Below are positions 8,667 to 19,316 of a stretch of DNA of 36,552 nt, one piece after another. The notes under the pieces were generated by a model, which worked only from the letters and a program-made list of their open reading frames with translations, did not search any database and was not told the origin of the DNA. The translations under genes were made by a program, and so were the position numbers. The stretch is from contig JAAZXC010000012.1 of assembly GCA_014240365.1 (NCBI GenBank), positions 1-36,552 of the forward strand, written 5' to 3'. This DNA comes from Acidimicrobiales bacterium (GTDB lineage: Bacteria; Actinomycetota; Acidimicrobiia; Acidimicrobiales; MedAcidi-G1). Position 1 is the first letter of the stretch. Each line of letters begins with the position of its first letter.

Positions 8667-10190
8667 TTGATCCGCACCGTCCTGGCCGGACTCCGGCCTA
8701 CGACGGGCACAGGTTCGCGATGGTCCTCCAGGGCTACCGTCGTCGCACTGGCTGCGGTTGGTGCCGCCGCGATGTTCTCCGTTCTGGTGATCGTCTCAGG
8801 ACTCGTCGACCTCCTGGGTAGCGGTGACGACACGGTCCCGATGGTGACCCTCGGGGTCCTGGCGGGACTGGTCTCCAGTATCGGTTACTCCCGGATCCGG
8901 GCAGCTGAGAGGGTCCGGGATGCCGACGTCCTGGGTGGTCTGACCCTCTGCCTGCTGCTCCTGGTGATGATGGTGTCGGCAGCACACCTCCTGATCGGAA
9001 CCACCGGTTCAGTGGTCGATGCCCTGACCGACTCCACAGCAGCGCTGACCACGACTGCTCTCGGGGTGCTGGCCCCTGACGTCGGCGATCACGCCGGCCG
9101 TTTCCTGCGTGCAGGCAGTCAGTGGCTGGGGGGTTTCGGCGGCCTCATGGTGGCAGTTGCCATCCTGCCGTTCTTCGGAGCGGAGCGGGAGTTCGCGGAT
9201 CGTTCCCGCTTGCGTGGACGGCGGCCCATGACGCCGAACCGCCTAACGGCGATGCGCAACATCGTCTACCTCCACGGTGTCGTCTCGGTGGGAACCTGGA
9301 TCGGCTACGTACTGGCCGGCCTCGGAACCTTCGACGCCCTCATGGTGGCCATGGCCACCGTTTCGACCGGGGGCATGGTCGACGGTGACCCGTTCGCGGA
9401 TCCAGCGGTGCAGTATGTGGCGATTGCCGGCATGGCCGTCACCGGTACCAGTCTGGTGGTCCTCTGGCGCCTCGTCGTGGGGCGTACCCGGGGCCTGATG
9501 CGATCGGCCGAACTGCGGGCCTATCTGGGCCTGCTCGTGCTGGGCACGGCCCTGCTCCTCTTGTGGACGGGGGGTTCCGGGCCCGATGGCATCCGTCGTG
9601 CAGCATTCACGGTGACTGCAGCGGTCACCACCACCGGTTTCCCATCTGCTCCTGCGGGCATCTGGGCGGCAGCGGCACCCGTGCTCCTCCTGGGCCTGGT
9701 CTCCATTGGACCGATGACGGGTTCGGCGGGCGGCGGCTTCCAGATCATGAGGCACCGTGCCCTCCTCAAGGTTGCACTTCGCGAGATGGTCCGCCAACTC
9801 CACCCGCGGGTCGTATCGCGGGTCAGGCTGGGCGGGCGCGTGGTGTCGGAGGCGACGCTCTCGCGGATCGTGGTCGTCCAGTTCCTCGTGGTCAGCGTGG
9901 TGTTCGCCACCGCCACCGTGGTAGCCGCCATGGGACTGGACATGGCCGCAGCCCTGGGCGTGGCGATACATGCCATCTCCACCGGCGGCCCCGTACGGGC
10001 CCTTGACGGATCCCTCCTGGACCCGACGGACTGGTCTGCGCCAGTGCGCCTGGCGATCCTGCCGGCGATGGTCATTGGTCGCCTGTCGGTCTACCCGGCC
10101 ATGGTCGCGGCCAGCAGCACCATCTCGGCCGTCCGTCATCGGGTCCGTCTTCGACGGCGGATTCTTTCCTACCGGGGACGGGCCGGATGA
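8667..10190 (+). CDS. TrkH-like K+ transporter subunit with altered selectivity filter
   Basis: The 507-residue membrane protein of the TrkH/KtrB superfamily has four M1-P-M2 repeats. The P-loops read LTTTALG, VSTGGM, VTTTGFP and AISTGGP. In the first loop the filter glycine seen in the neighbouring paralogue (SCTGST) is Ala131. Other family signatures are also degraded: GPMTGSAGGGF in place of the usual GSTAGGVK, and GRLSVYP where GRLEIFP is typical. The start is a TTG 13 bases after the trkA stop and is uncertain, since no clear ribosome-binding site is visible; a later ATG (8772) is possible. The stop overlaps the next trkH start in ATGA. It may be a regulatory or heteromeric partner rather than a channel by itself. 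Confidence 0.8.
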   Translation: MIRTVLAGLRPTTGTGSRWSSRATVVALAAVGAAAMFSVLVIVSGLVDLLGSGDDTVPMVTLGVLAGLVSSIGYSRIRAAERVRDADVLGGLTLCLLLLVMMVSAAHLLIGTTGSVVDALTDSTAALTTTALGVLAPDVGDHAGRFLRAGSQWLGGFGGLMVAVAILPFFGAEREFADRSRLRGRRPMTPNRLTAMRNIVYLHGVVSVGTWIGYVLAGLGTFDALMVAMATVSTGGMVDGDPFADPAVQYVAIAGMAVTGTSLVVLWRLVVGRTRGLMRSAELRAYLGLLVLGTALLLLWTGGSGPDGIRRAAFTVTAAVTTTGFPSAPAGIWAAAAPVLLLGLVSIGPMTGSAGGGFQIMRHRALLKVALREMVRQLHPRVVSRVRLGGRVVSEATLSRIVVVQFLVVSVVFATATVVAAMGLDMAAALGVAIHAISTGGPVRALDGSLLDPTDWSAPVRLAILPAMVIGRLSVYPAMVAASSTISAVRHRVRLRRRILSYRGRAG

Positions 10191-11767
10191 CGGATCCGAG
10201 CACCGACGTGGAGGCCGGAGGGTGGAATCGGATGGTTTCGGCCAGAGGCGGTATTCGTAGCACGACGGCGCATGTCACCGGTCTGGCGCTCCTGTTCATC
10301 TCCCTCGGAATGCTCCTGTCGGCCGTCGTCGAGTACGTGGATGGGACGAATGGCGCCGCCCTGCTCATGGCGGCGACGGCGACTGCTGTGTCGGGTGCTG
10401 CACTCTGGTGGTCGACGCGACCCGGAGCGCTCGACCACGCCACGATCTTCACGGCAGTGGGAACCACGTGGTTGGTGGCCTCGGCCTTCGGGGCCCTGCC
10501 GTACCTGTTCGCCGGCACCTTTGCCGTGGCAGGCCGACCCTGGGCCGTCGTGCTCGCCGATGCCCTGTTCGAGTCCATCTCCGGCTATTCCTGCACCGGC
10601 TCGACGGTCTTCGGTGGGCACAACCCGATCGGGTCCCAGGGCTCCGGCGTACTGCTCTACAGGCAGCTCACGCAGTGGGCGGGCGGCATGGGGATCGTCG
10701 TGCTGGTGGTGACCGTGCTCCCATCGCTTCGGGCCAGTGGTCTGGGGCTGATCGATGCCGAGGCGCCGGGCATGGGTGTTGACCGCCTGGCACCCCGTGT
10801 GAAGGACACGGCCACCCGCTTCTGGAAGCTCTACACGGGCCTGACCGCCCTCATCGCCGTCGGCCTCCTGGCAGCCGGGATGGGTCCGTTCGATGCCATC
10901 GCCCATGCCCTCACCACCGCATCTACCGGGGGCTTCTCCACACGCGACGCCTCAATAGGCCACTGGGACAGCCTCAGCGTGGAGTTGGTTCTCGTGGTCG
11001 CCATGGTGCTCGGCGCCGCCAACTTCACCCTCCACTGGCGGTCCCTGGCATCCAGGCGGATCGTGCACTTCCGTGATCACGAGTTCCGCGGCTACCTGAC
11101 CATCCTCGGCGTCGGCACGCTCCTGGTGGCAGGAATGCTGGCCATTGACGGCATGGGCGTGGGAAGGGCGCTACGCATGGGGGTGTTCAACGTGGTCACC
11201 CTCGGCACCAGCAGCGGCTTCGGAAACGCCACCGGCGCCGGAAGCGGCGGCGATTTCGTTCGCTGGACGGCGGGGCCTCAGATGATCCTGCTCTTCCTGA
11301 TGGTCTTCGGCGGTTGCGCCGGTTCAACCGCCGGCGGCGTGAAGGTCGTGCGCCTACGGGTCGGGATGTCACACGCCTACAGGACGCTGCGGGGCTTCCG
11401 ACGACCTCGGGCCCTGTTCCCGGTCCGACAGGGGGCCAGGACGGTCCCGGAGGCCATCGTGGAACGCATCGCCGGCTTCATGGTCGTCTACGGGATGCTG
11501 GTGGTGGTCGGCACCGTGGCGGTCACCGCCCTGGGAACAGACCTGGTGACGGCCGTGGGCGGCGTCATCGGCGCCTTGGGGAACATGGGCCCGGCGCTCG
11601 GCGATGTCGGACCTGCGGATTCATTCGTAGACGGTTTCAGCACTCCGGCACGCATGGTGCTGGCCGTTCTGATGCTGGTGGGTCGTCTGGAGATCTTCCC
11701 GATGCTGTTGATGCTGGTGGCGCCCTACCGCTCGCTGCGGGGAGCCGGCAGGAGCAACCGCCCCTGA
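10187..11767 (+). CDS. trkH: Trk potassium transporter membrane subunit TrkH
   Basis: The 526-residue polytopic protein has canonical TrkH features. Filter loops are FESISGYSCTGST (Gly138), TTASTGGFST, GTSSGFGNATG and GALGNMGPALG. The intramembrane-loop motif GGCAGSTAGGVKVVRLR and the C-terminal GRLEIFPMLLML are intact. It forms the K+-conducting subunit that works with TrkA. Translation is probably coupled to the preceding paralogue through the ATGA overlap at 10187-10190. It is convergent with the aminopeptidase gene with only 17 bases between stop codons. Confidence 0.95.
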   Translation: MTDPSTDVEAGGWNRMVSARGGIRSTTAHVTGLALLFISLGMLLSAVVEYVDGTNGAALLMAATATAVSGAALWWSTRPGALDHATIFTAVGTTWLVASAFGALPYLFAGTFAVAGRPWAVVLADALFESISGYSCTGSTVFGGHNPIGSQGSGVLLYRQLTQWAGGMGIVVLVVTVLPSLRASGLGLIDAEAPGMGVDRLAPRVKDTATRFWKLYTGLTALIAVGLLAAGMGPFDAIAHALTTASTGGFSTRDASIGHWDSLSVELVLVVAMVLGAANFTLHWRSLASRRIVHFRDHEFRGYLTILGVGTLLVAGMLAIDGMGVGRALRMGVFNVVTLGTSSGFGNATGAGSGGDFVRWTAGPQMILLFLMVFGGCAGSTAGGVKVVRLRVGMSHAYRTLRGFRRPRALFPVRQGARTVPEAIVERIAGFMVVYGMLVVVGTVAVTALGTDLVTAVGGVIGALGNMGPALGDVGPADSFVDGFSTPARMVLAVLMLVGRLEIFPMLLMLVAPYRSLRGAGRSNRP

Positions 11768-11784
11768 GAGCCGGCCGGTACATG

Positions 11785-13047
11785 TCAGGCCAGCAGCGCC
11801 ACGAGGAGGCCCCGGAGTCGGGTCGGGTCGGTGCTGCCACAGAGCTCGCGGGCGCTGTGCATCGCCAGTTGGGCTACCCCGAGGTCAACCGTCCGCATGC
11901 CCAGGACAGCGGCGGTAGCCGGCCCGATCGTGGATCCGCAGGACATGTCGGATCGACTCACGAACGACTGGAGCTCGACACCCGCCTGTTCAGCGGCCAA
12001 CCGGACGATCCCGGCGCCGATTGCGTCCGTGGCATACCGCTCCCGTGCGTTGAACTTCAGGACCGGACCGCCATCAAGGAGGATCCGGTGTTCGGGATCG
12101 TGACGGTCCGGATAGTTCGGATGGGTGGCGTGGGCTCCATCCACCGACAGGACGAGCGAATCCCCGACCGGACGGGCGTCAAGGCCCACGAATCGCCGGA
12201 GGGTCCGTTCCAGTAGGGGACCGGCTGCGCCCGTGGTCGAGACGCTTCCGACCTCCTCATGGTCGAACAGGGCCAGTACCGGTACTGCGCCGTGGGCCTC
12301 GGCGACGGCGATCAGCGCCTCGGTTCCGGCATGGCAGGAGAGAAGGTTGTCGATTCTGGGTGCACTGACCATGTCGTCGTGGATCCCGACGAGCCGTGAG
12401 GGCATCAGGTCGTGGAACATCACGTCGAAGGCCAGGACATCGCCGGGATCCACCCCTGCCGAGGCCGCCGCCATGGCTGCGAAGTCCCCGTCCCTGGCAT
12501 CTCCGGTCCCCAGGACGGGGGAGAGGTGCACCTGTGGGTTCAGGACCAGTCCCTTGTCGTTCACCCCACGGTCCAGGTGGACCGCCAGCTGCGGGATCCT
12601 GGCCACTGGACGGTCGTCGCGCACCAGCACCACGCGTGTGCCCGCTCCGCCTCGTACAACAAGACGACCCGAGAACCCGAGGTCACGGTCCAGCCAGGAA
12701 TTCAAGAGGGCACCGCCGTAGACCTCCACGCCGACCTGGCGGTATCCGACAGATGATCGGTCGGGGTTCGGCTTCAGGCGCAGGTTGGGGCTGTCGGTGT
12801 GCGCCCCGACGATCCTGAGGGGTGCCTCGGCGGAGCGTCCCTCGTCAGCCCACGCAACGAGGGCGCCGCCGGACCTGAGGAAGTGGCGGCCTGGCACCGG
12901 TGGGGGGTCGTCCATGCCCAACTCTGTGAATCCGGCAGCTGCGAGGCGTAACGCAGCCTCCTCAACGGCGTGGTACGGGCTCGGTGAGGAATCGATGAAA
13001 CGGCACAGATCCAGTGCCGAAGAGGTGTCGGTGACGGGCATTGCCAT
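11785..13047 (-). CDS. apeB: M18 family (aspartyl-type) aminopeptidase
   Basis: The 420-residue protein matches the M18 metallo-aminopeptidase family, which removes N-terminal residues (often acidic) from peptides in the cytoplasm. Visible motifs are SPSPYHAV at the N-terminus, VGAHTDSPNLRLKP (a zinc-ligand His at about residue 83), the catalytic and zinc acids in ALFDHEEVGS, RIDNLLSC, and the C-terminal AQLAMHSARE with the last zinc-ligand His. The length agrees with the family (about 420-430). The start was set at ATG 13047, because GGAGAG (13056-13061 on the plus strand as CTCTCC) lies 8 bases ahead of it; the frame is open to 13089. It is divergent from gltB. Confidence 0.93.
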   Translation of the reverse strand: MAMPVTDTSSALDLCRFIDSSPSPYHAVEEAALRLAAAGFTELGMDDPPPVPGRHFLRSGGALVAWADEGRSAEAPLRIVGAHTDSPNLRLKPNPDRSSVGYRQVGVEVYGGALLNSWLDRDLGFSGRLVVRGGAGTRVVLVRDDRPVARIPQLAVHLDRGVNDKGLVLNPQVHLSPVLGTGDARDGDFAAMAAASAGVDPGDVLAFDVMFHDLMPSRLVGIHDDMVSAPRIDNLLSCHAGTEALIAVAEAHGAVPVLALFDHEEVGSVSTTGAAGPLLERTLRRFVGLDARPVGDSLVLSVDGAHATHPNYPDRHDPEHRILLDGGPVLKFNARERYATDAIGAGIVRLAAEQAGVELQSFVSRSDMSCGSTIGPATAAVLGMRTVDLGVAQLAMHSARELCGSTDPTRLRGLLVALLA

Positions 13048-13191
13048 ATATTGGTCTCTCCACGGCCCACTTGAGACGCCAGCAGACACATGGCGCCCAT
13101 TCCGGGCCTTCGCTCCGACCGACGACGTTCCGGGCGATCTCCAGACTGCGGACCCCCCAGGGTCCTCGATTCCGGGAGACGACCCACCGAA

Positions 13192-16100
13192 ATGTCAGCC
13201 GAACCCGAGCAGAACCCACGGCCTTCCAGCGGAACACGTGCCGTGCGCGCCACCACCGACATGCCCCCGGCCCAGGGCCTGTACCAGCCGCGTTTCGAAC
13301 ACGACTCCTGTGGCGTGAACTTCGTCTGCCACCTGAAGGGCGAGGCCAGCCACCGGATAGTCGAGTTGGGGCTCGGAGCCCTCTGCCGTATGCAGCACAG
13401 GGGCGCCCTCGGAGCCGAGGAGGACACCGGCGACGGAGCGGGAATCCTGCTCCAGATCCCCGACGCCTTCTACCGGCAGGTCCTGGCATTCGAGCTGCCC
13501 GAGGCAGGTGCCTACGCCACGGGAATCGCCTTCCTGCCCGGCCAGCCCGAGATGGCTGATCGGGCCGCTGCGATGGTCGACGAGATCGCCCTTCAGGAGG
13601 GCATGGAGGTCCTCGGCTGGAGGGACCTACCGGTCGACGATTCGACGATCGGTAACGCTGCACGGGCAGCGGAACCGACCTTCCGCCAGGTGTTCCTCGC
13701 CGGCAGTCCCGGCCCCGATGGGCGACCCTCCGGGATCGATCTGGACCGGTTGGCCTATGTGGTTCGCAAGCGGGTCGAACACGAGCTCCGGTCGGGCGTC
13801 GAAGGTTCCGCCTCCACAGTTCCCGACGTCTACTTCCCATCGCTCTCGGCCCGGACGATCGTCTACAAGGGGATGCTCACCAACGTCCAGTTGGCTGAGT
13901 TCTTCGTCGACCTGACCGACCAGCGCCTCGAGAGCGCCCTGGTGCTGGTGCATTCCAGGTTTTCGACGAACACCTTTCCGTCCTGGCCGCTCGCCCACCC
14001 GTACCGGATGGTCGCCCACAACGGCGAGATCAACACGGTCCAGGGAAACCGGAACTGGATGCGGGCCCGCGAGGCCCTGATGGAGACGGATCTCCTCCCC
14101 GGGGACCTCCACAGGCTCTTCCCGATCTGCACGCCGGGGGCCAGCGACACGGCGAGCTTCGACGAGGCCCTCGAGCTGCTCACCCTCGGCGGTTATCCAC
14201 TCTCCGAAGCTGTTCTGATGATGATCCCCGAGCCGTGGGAGAACCACGCGGACATGTCCGACGAGCGTCGGGCCTTCTACCAGTACCACGCATCCCTCAT
14301 GGAGCCCTGGGACGGTCCGGCCTCGATTGCCTTCACCGACGGCACGGTCATCGGTGCCGTCCTGGACCGAAACGGCCTGCGGCCCAGCCGTTACTGGGTG
14401 ACCACCGACGACCTGGTCATCATGGCGAGTGAAGTCGGCGTGGTGGAGGTTCCCAGCAGCCAGGTCGTGGAAAAGGGACGCCTTCAGCCGGGCCGCATGT
14501 TCCTCATCGACACCAGCGAGGGACGGATCATCCGCGACGATGAGATCAAGGCCGGCCTCGCCTCGGCCCGCCCGTACCGACAGTGGTTGGACGACAACCT
14601 GGTGCAACTCTCGGACCTGGCGCCCGGCGAGGCTCCCGTAATCGACGCTGGCACCCTGGTCCAGCGCCAGCAGGCATTCGGCTACACCCATGAGGCGCTC
14701 AAGGTGCTATTGGCCCCCATGGCCCGCGACGCCAAGGGGGCCATCGGATCAATGGGGACCGACACCCCGGTGGCTGTCCTCTCGCGACTGACCCGCCCGG
14801 TCTACGACTACTTCCAGCAGCTCTTCGCCCAGGTCACGAACCCCCCGCTGGACGCCATGCGCGAGGAACTCATCACCGCTGTCTGCACCACCGTGGGGCC
14901 AGAGGGAAACCTTCTCGGACCCGAACCGGCCACCTGTCGCCAGATCCACCTTCCACATCCGGTCATCACCGAGGTGCAGCTCGCATCGATTGTCGCCCTG
15001 GAGGGAGCGGGCTCGCCGGGAGGGTTCACCACCCGTGTCCTGGATGCCCGCTACGAGGTAGCGCTAGGTGGTGACGGCCTGGCCGAGGCCCTAGCAAGAC
15101 TCCGTGCAGACGCTTCGGCCGCCGTGGCCGACGGGGTGGACATCCTGGTCATCAGCGACCGCAGCCCCACTCCGACCCTGGCCCACATCCCGTCGCTGCT
15201 GGCTACCGGTGCCGTCCATCACCACCTCATTCGGGAGAAGACCCGTACCCGTGTCGGGCTGCTGGTCGAGAGCGGGGATGCCCGCGAGGTGCACCACGTG
15301 GCGCTGCTACTCGGATACGGGGCGTCGGCAGTCTGCCCGTACGTTGCCTTCGCTTCGATGGACGCCATGGTGGCGGAAGGCCACCATGGACTGGCCCCGA
15401 CGATGACACCGGAGAAGGCGCGCCTGAACCTCGTGAAGGCGTTCGACCAGGGCCTCCTCAAGATCATGTCCAAGATGGGCATCTCGACGGTCGCCTCCTA
15501 CACCGGTGCCCAGATTTTCGAGGCGATCGGGCTCGGCGACGAGGTGGTGGACGCCTGCTTCGTCGGAACCGTCAGCCGGCTGGGTGGTGTGGGGCTCGAC
15601 GTGCTCGCTGCCGAGGTGGCCGCCAACCACGCTCTGGCCTTCCCGGAGAACCCTGAGGAGCGGGCACACCGCACCCTGGAGGAGGGTGGGGAATACCGGT
15701 GGCGCCGTGACGGCGAATACCACCTCTTCAACCCGGAGACCGTCTTCAAGCTGCAGCACGCCACGCGCGAAGGGCGCTACGACGTCTTCAAGGAATACAC
15801 CAGGCTCATCGACGACCAGTCCAGGAACCTGGCCACCCTGCGTGGACTCTTCGAGTTCCGCGACGACATGCGGCCACCTGTGCCGATTGAGGAGGTGGAG
15901 CCGATCGCCTCGATAATCAGCCGATTCTCCACGGGCGCCATGTCCTACGGGTCGATCAGCGCCGAGGCCCACGAGACCCTCGCCATTGCCATGAACCGGA
16001 TCGGCGGCAGGTCCAACACCGGAGAGGGAGGCGAGGACCCGGACAGGTTCACGCCTGACGAGAACGGTGACCTCCGTCGGTCCGCAATCAAACAGGTGGC

Positions 16101-17838
16101 CTCAGGACGGTTTGGCGTGACCAGCGAGTACCTGGTGAACAGCGACGACCTCCAGATCAAGATGGCCCAGGGGGCCAAACCCGGCGAGGGTGGACAGCTG
16201 CCCGGCCACAAGGTGTACCCGTGGATTGCCAGGACCCGCCATTCCACGCCGGGCGTCGGCCTGATATCGCCACCGCCACACCACGACATCTACTCCATCG
16301 AGGATCTGGCCCAGCTCATCTACGACCTCAAGAACTCCAATCCGGTCAGCCGGATCCACGTGAAGCTGGTTTCTGAGATGGGGGTGGGAACCGTCGCAGC
16401 GGGAGTCTCGAAGGCACATGCCGACGTCGTCCTTATCTCCGGTCACGACGGCGGCACCGGCGCCTCGCCGCTCACATCGATCAAGCACGCCGGAACCCCA
16501 TGGGAGCTCGGCCTGGCCGAGACACAGCAGACCCTGCTCCTCAACGACCTACGGGATCGGATCGTGGTACAGGTGGACGGCCAGCTAAAGACCGGCCGTG
16601 ACGTGGTCGTGGCCGCCCTCCTGGGTGGCGACGAGTTCGGCTTCGCCACGGCTCCGCTGGTGGTCTCAGGCTGCGTGATGATGCGGGTCTGCCATCTGGA
16701 CACCTGTCCGGTCGGGGTTGCGACACAGAACCCGGAACTCCGCAAGAAGTTCACGGGCCGGCCTGAGTTCGTCGTCAACTTCTTCGAGTACATCGCCGAG
16801 GAGGTACGCGAACTACTCGCAGTCCTCGGCTTCCGGAGCATCGCTGAGGCCATTGGCCAGACCGAGGTTCTCAACGTGCGGGACGCGGTGGACCACTGGA
16901 AGGCCAGCGGACTGGACCTGTCGCCGATCCTGCACGTTCCTGACATCGGCGATGCCGACCGGAGGAACACGAAAGGCCAGGACCATGGCCTGGACGACAT
17001 CCTGGATCGGCACCTGATCGAGGTGTGCGAACCCGCTCTGGAGCATGCCGAACCGGTCAGGTTCGCCACCCCGGTCACGAACGTGGACCGCTCCGTGGGA
17101 ACCATGCTCGGCTACGAGCTGACCCGCAGGTACGGCGGGGTCGGGCTCCCCGACGACACCATCGAGGTGGACATGGTGGGTTCAGCCGGCAACAGCTTTG
17201 GTGCCTTCATGCCCAGGGGAATCACGCTCAGGCTCTCCGGCGACGCCAACGACTACGTCGGAAAGGGGCTTTCCGGCGGTCGGATAGCGATCTGGCCACC
17301 TGTTGATTCACCGTTCGTATCCGAGGAGCAGATCATCGCCGGCAACGTCCTGCTGTACGGGGCGACCTCGGGCGAGGCGTTCTTCCGTGGTCGGGTGGGT
17401 GAACGCTTCTGCGTTCGCAATTCTGGAGCGACCGCTGTGGTCGAGGGGATCGGAGACCACGGATGCGAATACATGACGGGTGGCAGGGCCGTGATTCTGG
17501 GCCCGACCGGTCGAAACTTTGCAGCCGGCATGTCCGGCGGTATCGCCTTCGTCCACGACCCGGACGGCTCCTTCGCCACCCGGGTGAACCCGGAGATGGT
17601 CCTGGTCGAGATTCTTGACGACGACGACCGCGAATGGCTGCGAGACGTCGTGGAGCTTCACCGTGTCGAGACCGGTTCAGCGGTCGCCGAGAGGTTGCTG
17701 GCCGACTGGTCGATCGAATCGGAGCGGTTCGCCAAGGTGATGCCGACCGACTACAAGCGGGTGATGGAGGCGGCAGCGGCGGCGCGGGACTCCGGCCGTG
17801 ACGAGGTGGAGGCGGTCATGGCCTCCTCCCGGACCTAG
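13192..17838 (+). CDS. gltB: Glutamate synthase (NADPH/ferredoxin-type) large subunit GltB
   Basis: The product of about 1548 residues has the full GOGAT large-subunit architecture. The N-terminal class II glutamine amidotransferase has its nucleophile in HDSCGVNF; with this start the Cys is residue 40, which agrees with the 36-42-residue propeptides known for the family. Next come the central and FMN-binding synthase domains ([27 protein letters not shown]). The 3Fe-4S cluster is at Cys1161, Cys1167 and Cys1172. The C-terminal beta-helix has GxxxG repeats. It makes two glutamates from glutamine and 2-oxoglutarate. The frame opens at 13090 and an ATG at 13261 is also possible; ATG 13192 has a weak GGAG 13 bases upstream. 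The gene ends with TAG, and gltD starts 9 bases later. Confidence 0.96.
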   Translation: MSAEPEQNPRPSSGTRAVRATTDMPPAQGLYQPRFEHDSCGVNFVCHLKGEASHRIVELGLGALCRMQHRGALGAEEDTGDGAGILLQIPDAFYRQVLAFELPEAGAYATGIAFLPGQPEMADRAAAMVDEIALQEGMEVLGWRDLPVDDSTIGNAARAAEPTFRQVFLAGSPGPDGRPSGIDLDRLAYVVRKRVEHELRSGVEGSASTVPDVYFPSLSARTIVYKGMLTNVQLAEFFVDLTDQRLESALVLVHSRFSTNTFPSWPLAHPYRMVAHNGEINTVQGNRNWMRAREALMETDLLPGDLHRLFPICTPGASDTASFDEALELLTLGGYPLSEAVLMMIPEPWENHADMSDERRAFYQYHASLMEPWDGPASIAFTDGTVIGAVLDRNGLRPSRYWVTTDDLVIMASEVGVVEVPSSQVVEKGRLQPGRMFLIDTSEGRIIRDDEIKAGLASARPYRQWLDDNLVQLSDLAPGEAPVIDAGTLVQRQQAFGYTHEALKVLLAPMARDAKGAIGSMGTDTPVAVLSRLTRPVYDYFQQLFAQVTNPPLDAMREELITAVCTTVGPEGNLLGPEPATCRQIHLPHPVITEVQLASIVALEGAGSPGGFTTRVLDARYEVALGGDGLAEALARLRADASAAVADGVDILVISDRSPTPTLAHIPSLLATGAVHHHLIREKTRTRVGLLVESGDAREVHHVALLLGYGASAVCPYVAFASMDAMVAEGHHGLAPTMTPEKARLNLVKAFDQGLLKIMSKMGISTVASYTGAQIFEAIGLGDEVVDACFVGTVSRLGGVGLDVLAAEVAANHALAFPENPEERAHRTLEEGGEYRWRRDGEYHLFNPETVFKLQHATREGRYDVFKEYTRLIDDQSRNLATLRGLFEFRDDMRPPVPIEEVEPIASIISRFSTGAMSYGSISAEAHETLAIAMNRIGGRSNTGEGGEDPDRFTPDENGDLRRSAIKQVASGRFGVTSEYLVNSDDLQIKMAQGAKPGEGGQLPGHKVYPWIARTRHSTPGVGLISPPPHHDIYSIEDLAQLIYDLKNSNPVSRIHVKLVSEMGVGTVAAGVSKAHADVVLISGHDGGTGASPLTSIKHAGTPWELGLAETQQTLLLNDLRDRIVVQVDGQLKTGRDVVVAALLGGDEFGFATAPLVVSGCVMMRVCHLDTCPVGVATQNPELRKKFTGRPEFVVNFFEYIAEEVRELLAVLGFRSIAEAIGQTEVLNVRDAVDHWKASGLDLSPILHVPDIGDADRRNTKGQDHGLDDILDRHLIEVCEPALEHAEPVRFATPVTNVDRSVGTMLGYELTRRYGGVGLPDDTIEVDMVGSAGNSFGAFMPRGITLRLSGDANDYVGKGLSGGRIAIWPPVDSPFVSEEQIIAGNVLLYGATSGEAFFRGRVGERFCVRNSGATAVVEGIGDHGCEYMTGGRAVILGPTGRNFAAGMSGGIAFVHDPDGSFATRVNPEMVLVEILDDDDREWLRDVVELHRVETGSAVAERLLADWSIESERFAKVMPTDYKRVMEAAAAARDSGRDEVEAVMASSRT

Positions 17839-17847
17839 GAAGTCAAC

Positions 17848-18960
17848 ATGGGTGATGCACGGGGATTTCTGAAGCACGACCGGCAACTGCCGGACCGGCG
17901 TTCGGTACCGGTCCGTCTGCGCGACTGGCGGGAGGTCTACGAGCCGTTTCCGGAAGAGACCCTCCGGCACCAGGCCGGCCGGTGCATGGACTGCGGCATA
18001 CCTTTCTGCAACGAGGGCTGCCCCCTGGGGAACCTCATACCCGACTGGAACGACCTGATCTACCGTGATCACTGGCGCGAGGCCAGCGATCGACTCCACG
18101 CCACGAACAACTTCCCGGAGTTCACCGGCCGGCTCTGTCCGGCACCGTGTGAGGGGTCCTGTGTGCTCGGTATCAACGAGCCCCCGGTGACCATCAAGCA
18201 GGTCGAGGTGAGCATCGTCGACAGGGCATGGGCCGAGGGCTGGATCACCCCTCTGGTACCGACCGAGAACACGGGCCGGCGTGTAGCCGTGGTGGGCTCC
18301 GGGCCGGCAGGCCTGGCAGCGGCACAGCAGCTCACCCGTGCTGGACACGGCGTGGTGGTATTCGAGCGCACCGACCGGATCGGGGGCCTGCTGCGGTACG
18401 GGATTCCCGAGTTCAAGATGGAAAAGCGCCACCTGGACCGGCGGTTGGCTCAGATGGAGGCCGAGGGCACGGAGTTTCGAACCAACACGACAGTGGGGGT
18501 GGACCTTTCGGTGGAGCAGCTGCAGGCCGATTACGACGCCGTCGTCCTGGCCTGCGGAGCCACCCAGTCACGTGACCTTCCCATTCCAGGACGCGAACTT
18601 GCCGGTGTGCACCAGGCAATGGACTACCTGCCGGGCTCGAACCGGGTCCAGGAGGGCGATGACCTCAAGGCTCCCATCGATGCAGAAGGCTGCGACGTCA
18701 TCATCATCGGTGGTGGTGACACCGGTGCCGACTGTCTCGGAACCGCACTCAGGCAGGGTGCGCTCTCTGTGCACCAGTTCGAGATCATGCCCCGGCCTCC
18801 GGAGGATCGCGGATCAGGTAATCCCTGGCCCACCTGGCCGTTGGTGTACAGGGTCTCGTCGGCGCATGAGGAGGGTGGCGAGCGGGTCTTCGCCATCGAG
18901 ACCTCTGAGTTCACAGGTGAAGGTGGGAAGGTCACGGCGCTTCGGACCCACAGGGTGTAG
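17848..18960 (+). CDS. gltD: Glutamate synthase small subunit GltD, N-terminal three quarters, ended by in-frame TAG
   Basis: The 370 residues cover most of GltD. N-terminal cysteine clusters that bind 4Fe-4S centres are [13 protein letters not shown] (Cys46, 49, 54, 58) and [10 protein letters not shown] (Cys97, 101, 105). The FAD-binding [13 protein letters not shown] with an [16 protein letters not shown] segment follows, and then the NADPH-binding [16 protein letters not shown]. The ATG at 17848 follows AGGAAG at a proper distance. The frame is interrupted by TAG at 18958-18960, after ...TALRTHRV. Family members continue here, and the continuation is present in the same frame immediately downstream, so TAG has probably replaced a GAG codon. 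A product ending here would lack the last FAD-contacting segment. Confidence 0.9.
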   Translation: MGDARGFLKHDRQLPDRRSVPVRLRDWREVYEPFPEETLRHQAGRCMDCGIPFCNEGCPLGNLIPDWNDLIYRDHWREASDRLHATNNFPEFTGRLCPAPCEGSCVLGINEPPVTIKQVEVSIVDRAWAEGWITPLVPTENTGRRVAVVGSGPAGLAAAQQLTRAGHGVVVFERTDRIGGLLRYGIPEFKMEKRHLDRRLAQMEAEGTEFRTNTTVGVDLSVEQLQADYDAVVLACGATQSRDLPIPGRELAGVHQAMDYLPGSNRVQEGDDLKAPIDAEGCDVIIIGGGDTGADCLGTALRQGALSVHQFEIMPRPPEDRGSGNPWPTWPLVYRVSSAHEEGGERVFAIETSEFTGEGGKVTALRTHRV

Positions 18961-18963
18961 CAG

Positions 18964-19308
18964 GTGTTCGTGGACGGACGCATGTCGTTCGACCCGGTTG
19001 AAGACTCGGTCGAGGACTTCCCCGCAGATCTCGTATTCCTCGCCATGGGTTTCACCGGTCCGGAGCGAAACGAGCTGATCGACGGCCTCGGCGTGGAGTT
19101 GGACCAGCGCGGCAACGTGAAGCGCAACGAGGAGTTCCGCACGACGGTTGAGGACGTATTCGTCTGTGGCGACATGGGTCGGGGCCAGTCCCTCATTGTC
19201 TGGGCGATTGCGGAGGGCCGGTCGTGTGCCGCTGCTGTGGACCGACTGTTCAGCGGTAGCACGCAGCTTCACTCTCCGGTCACACCGACCTCGGTTCCGC
19301 TGCGCTGA
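18964..19308 (+). pseudogene. gltD: GltD C-terminal segment, same frame, beyond the amber codon
   Basis: This 114-codon stretch continues gltD without a frameshift after the TAG at 18958 (codon 18961 is CAG). It contains DGRMSFDPVE, ADLVFLAMGFTGPE, NVKRNEEF and VFVCGDMGRGQSLIVWAIAEG, the C-terminal FAD-binding part that closes the GltD fold. A GTG at 18964 could be a formal start, but no ribosome-binding site is visible and this part would not function alone. The two pieces together give a normal GltD length of about 485 residues. Explanations are a nonsense mutation, a base-call error in the assembly, or readthrough. Codon quality downstream shows no decay, so any disruption is recent. Confidence 0.85.
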
Positions 19309-19316
19309 GTCCGGCG

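Noticed and set aside
9243-10139. Minus-strand open frame of 298 codons opposite the first trkH
   Set aside because: It is very rich in His, Arg, Gly and Asp, antisense to a membrane protein gene, and matches no family.
11314-12216. Plus-strand open frame of 300 codons bridging trkH and the aminopeptidase
   Set aside because: It overlaps two real genes in the wrong frame, and its Arg/Gly-rich composition is typical of a shifted frame.
18958-18960. Genome-wide recoding of TAG as an explanation of the gltD interruption
   Set aside because: gltB (17836-17838) and the MBOAT gene (29291-29293) end in TAG at the expected protein length, so TAG works as a stop here.
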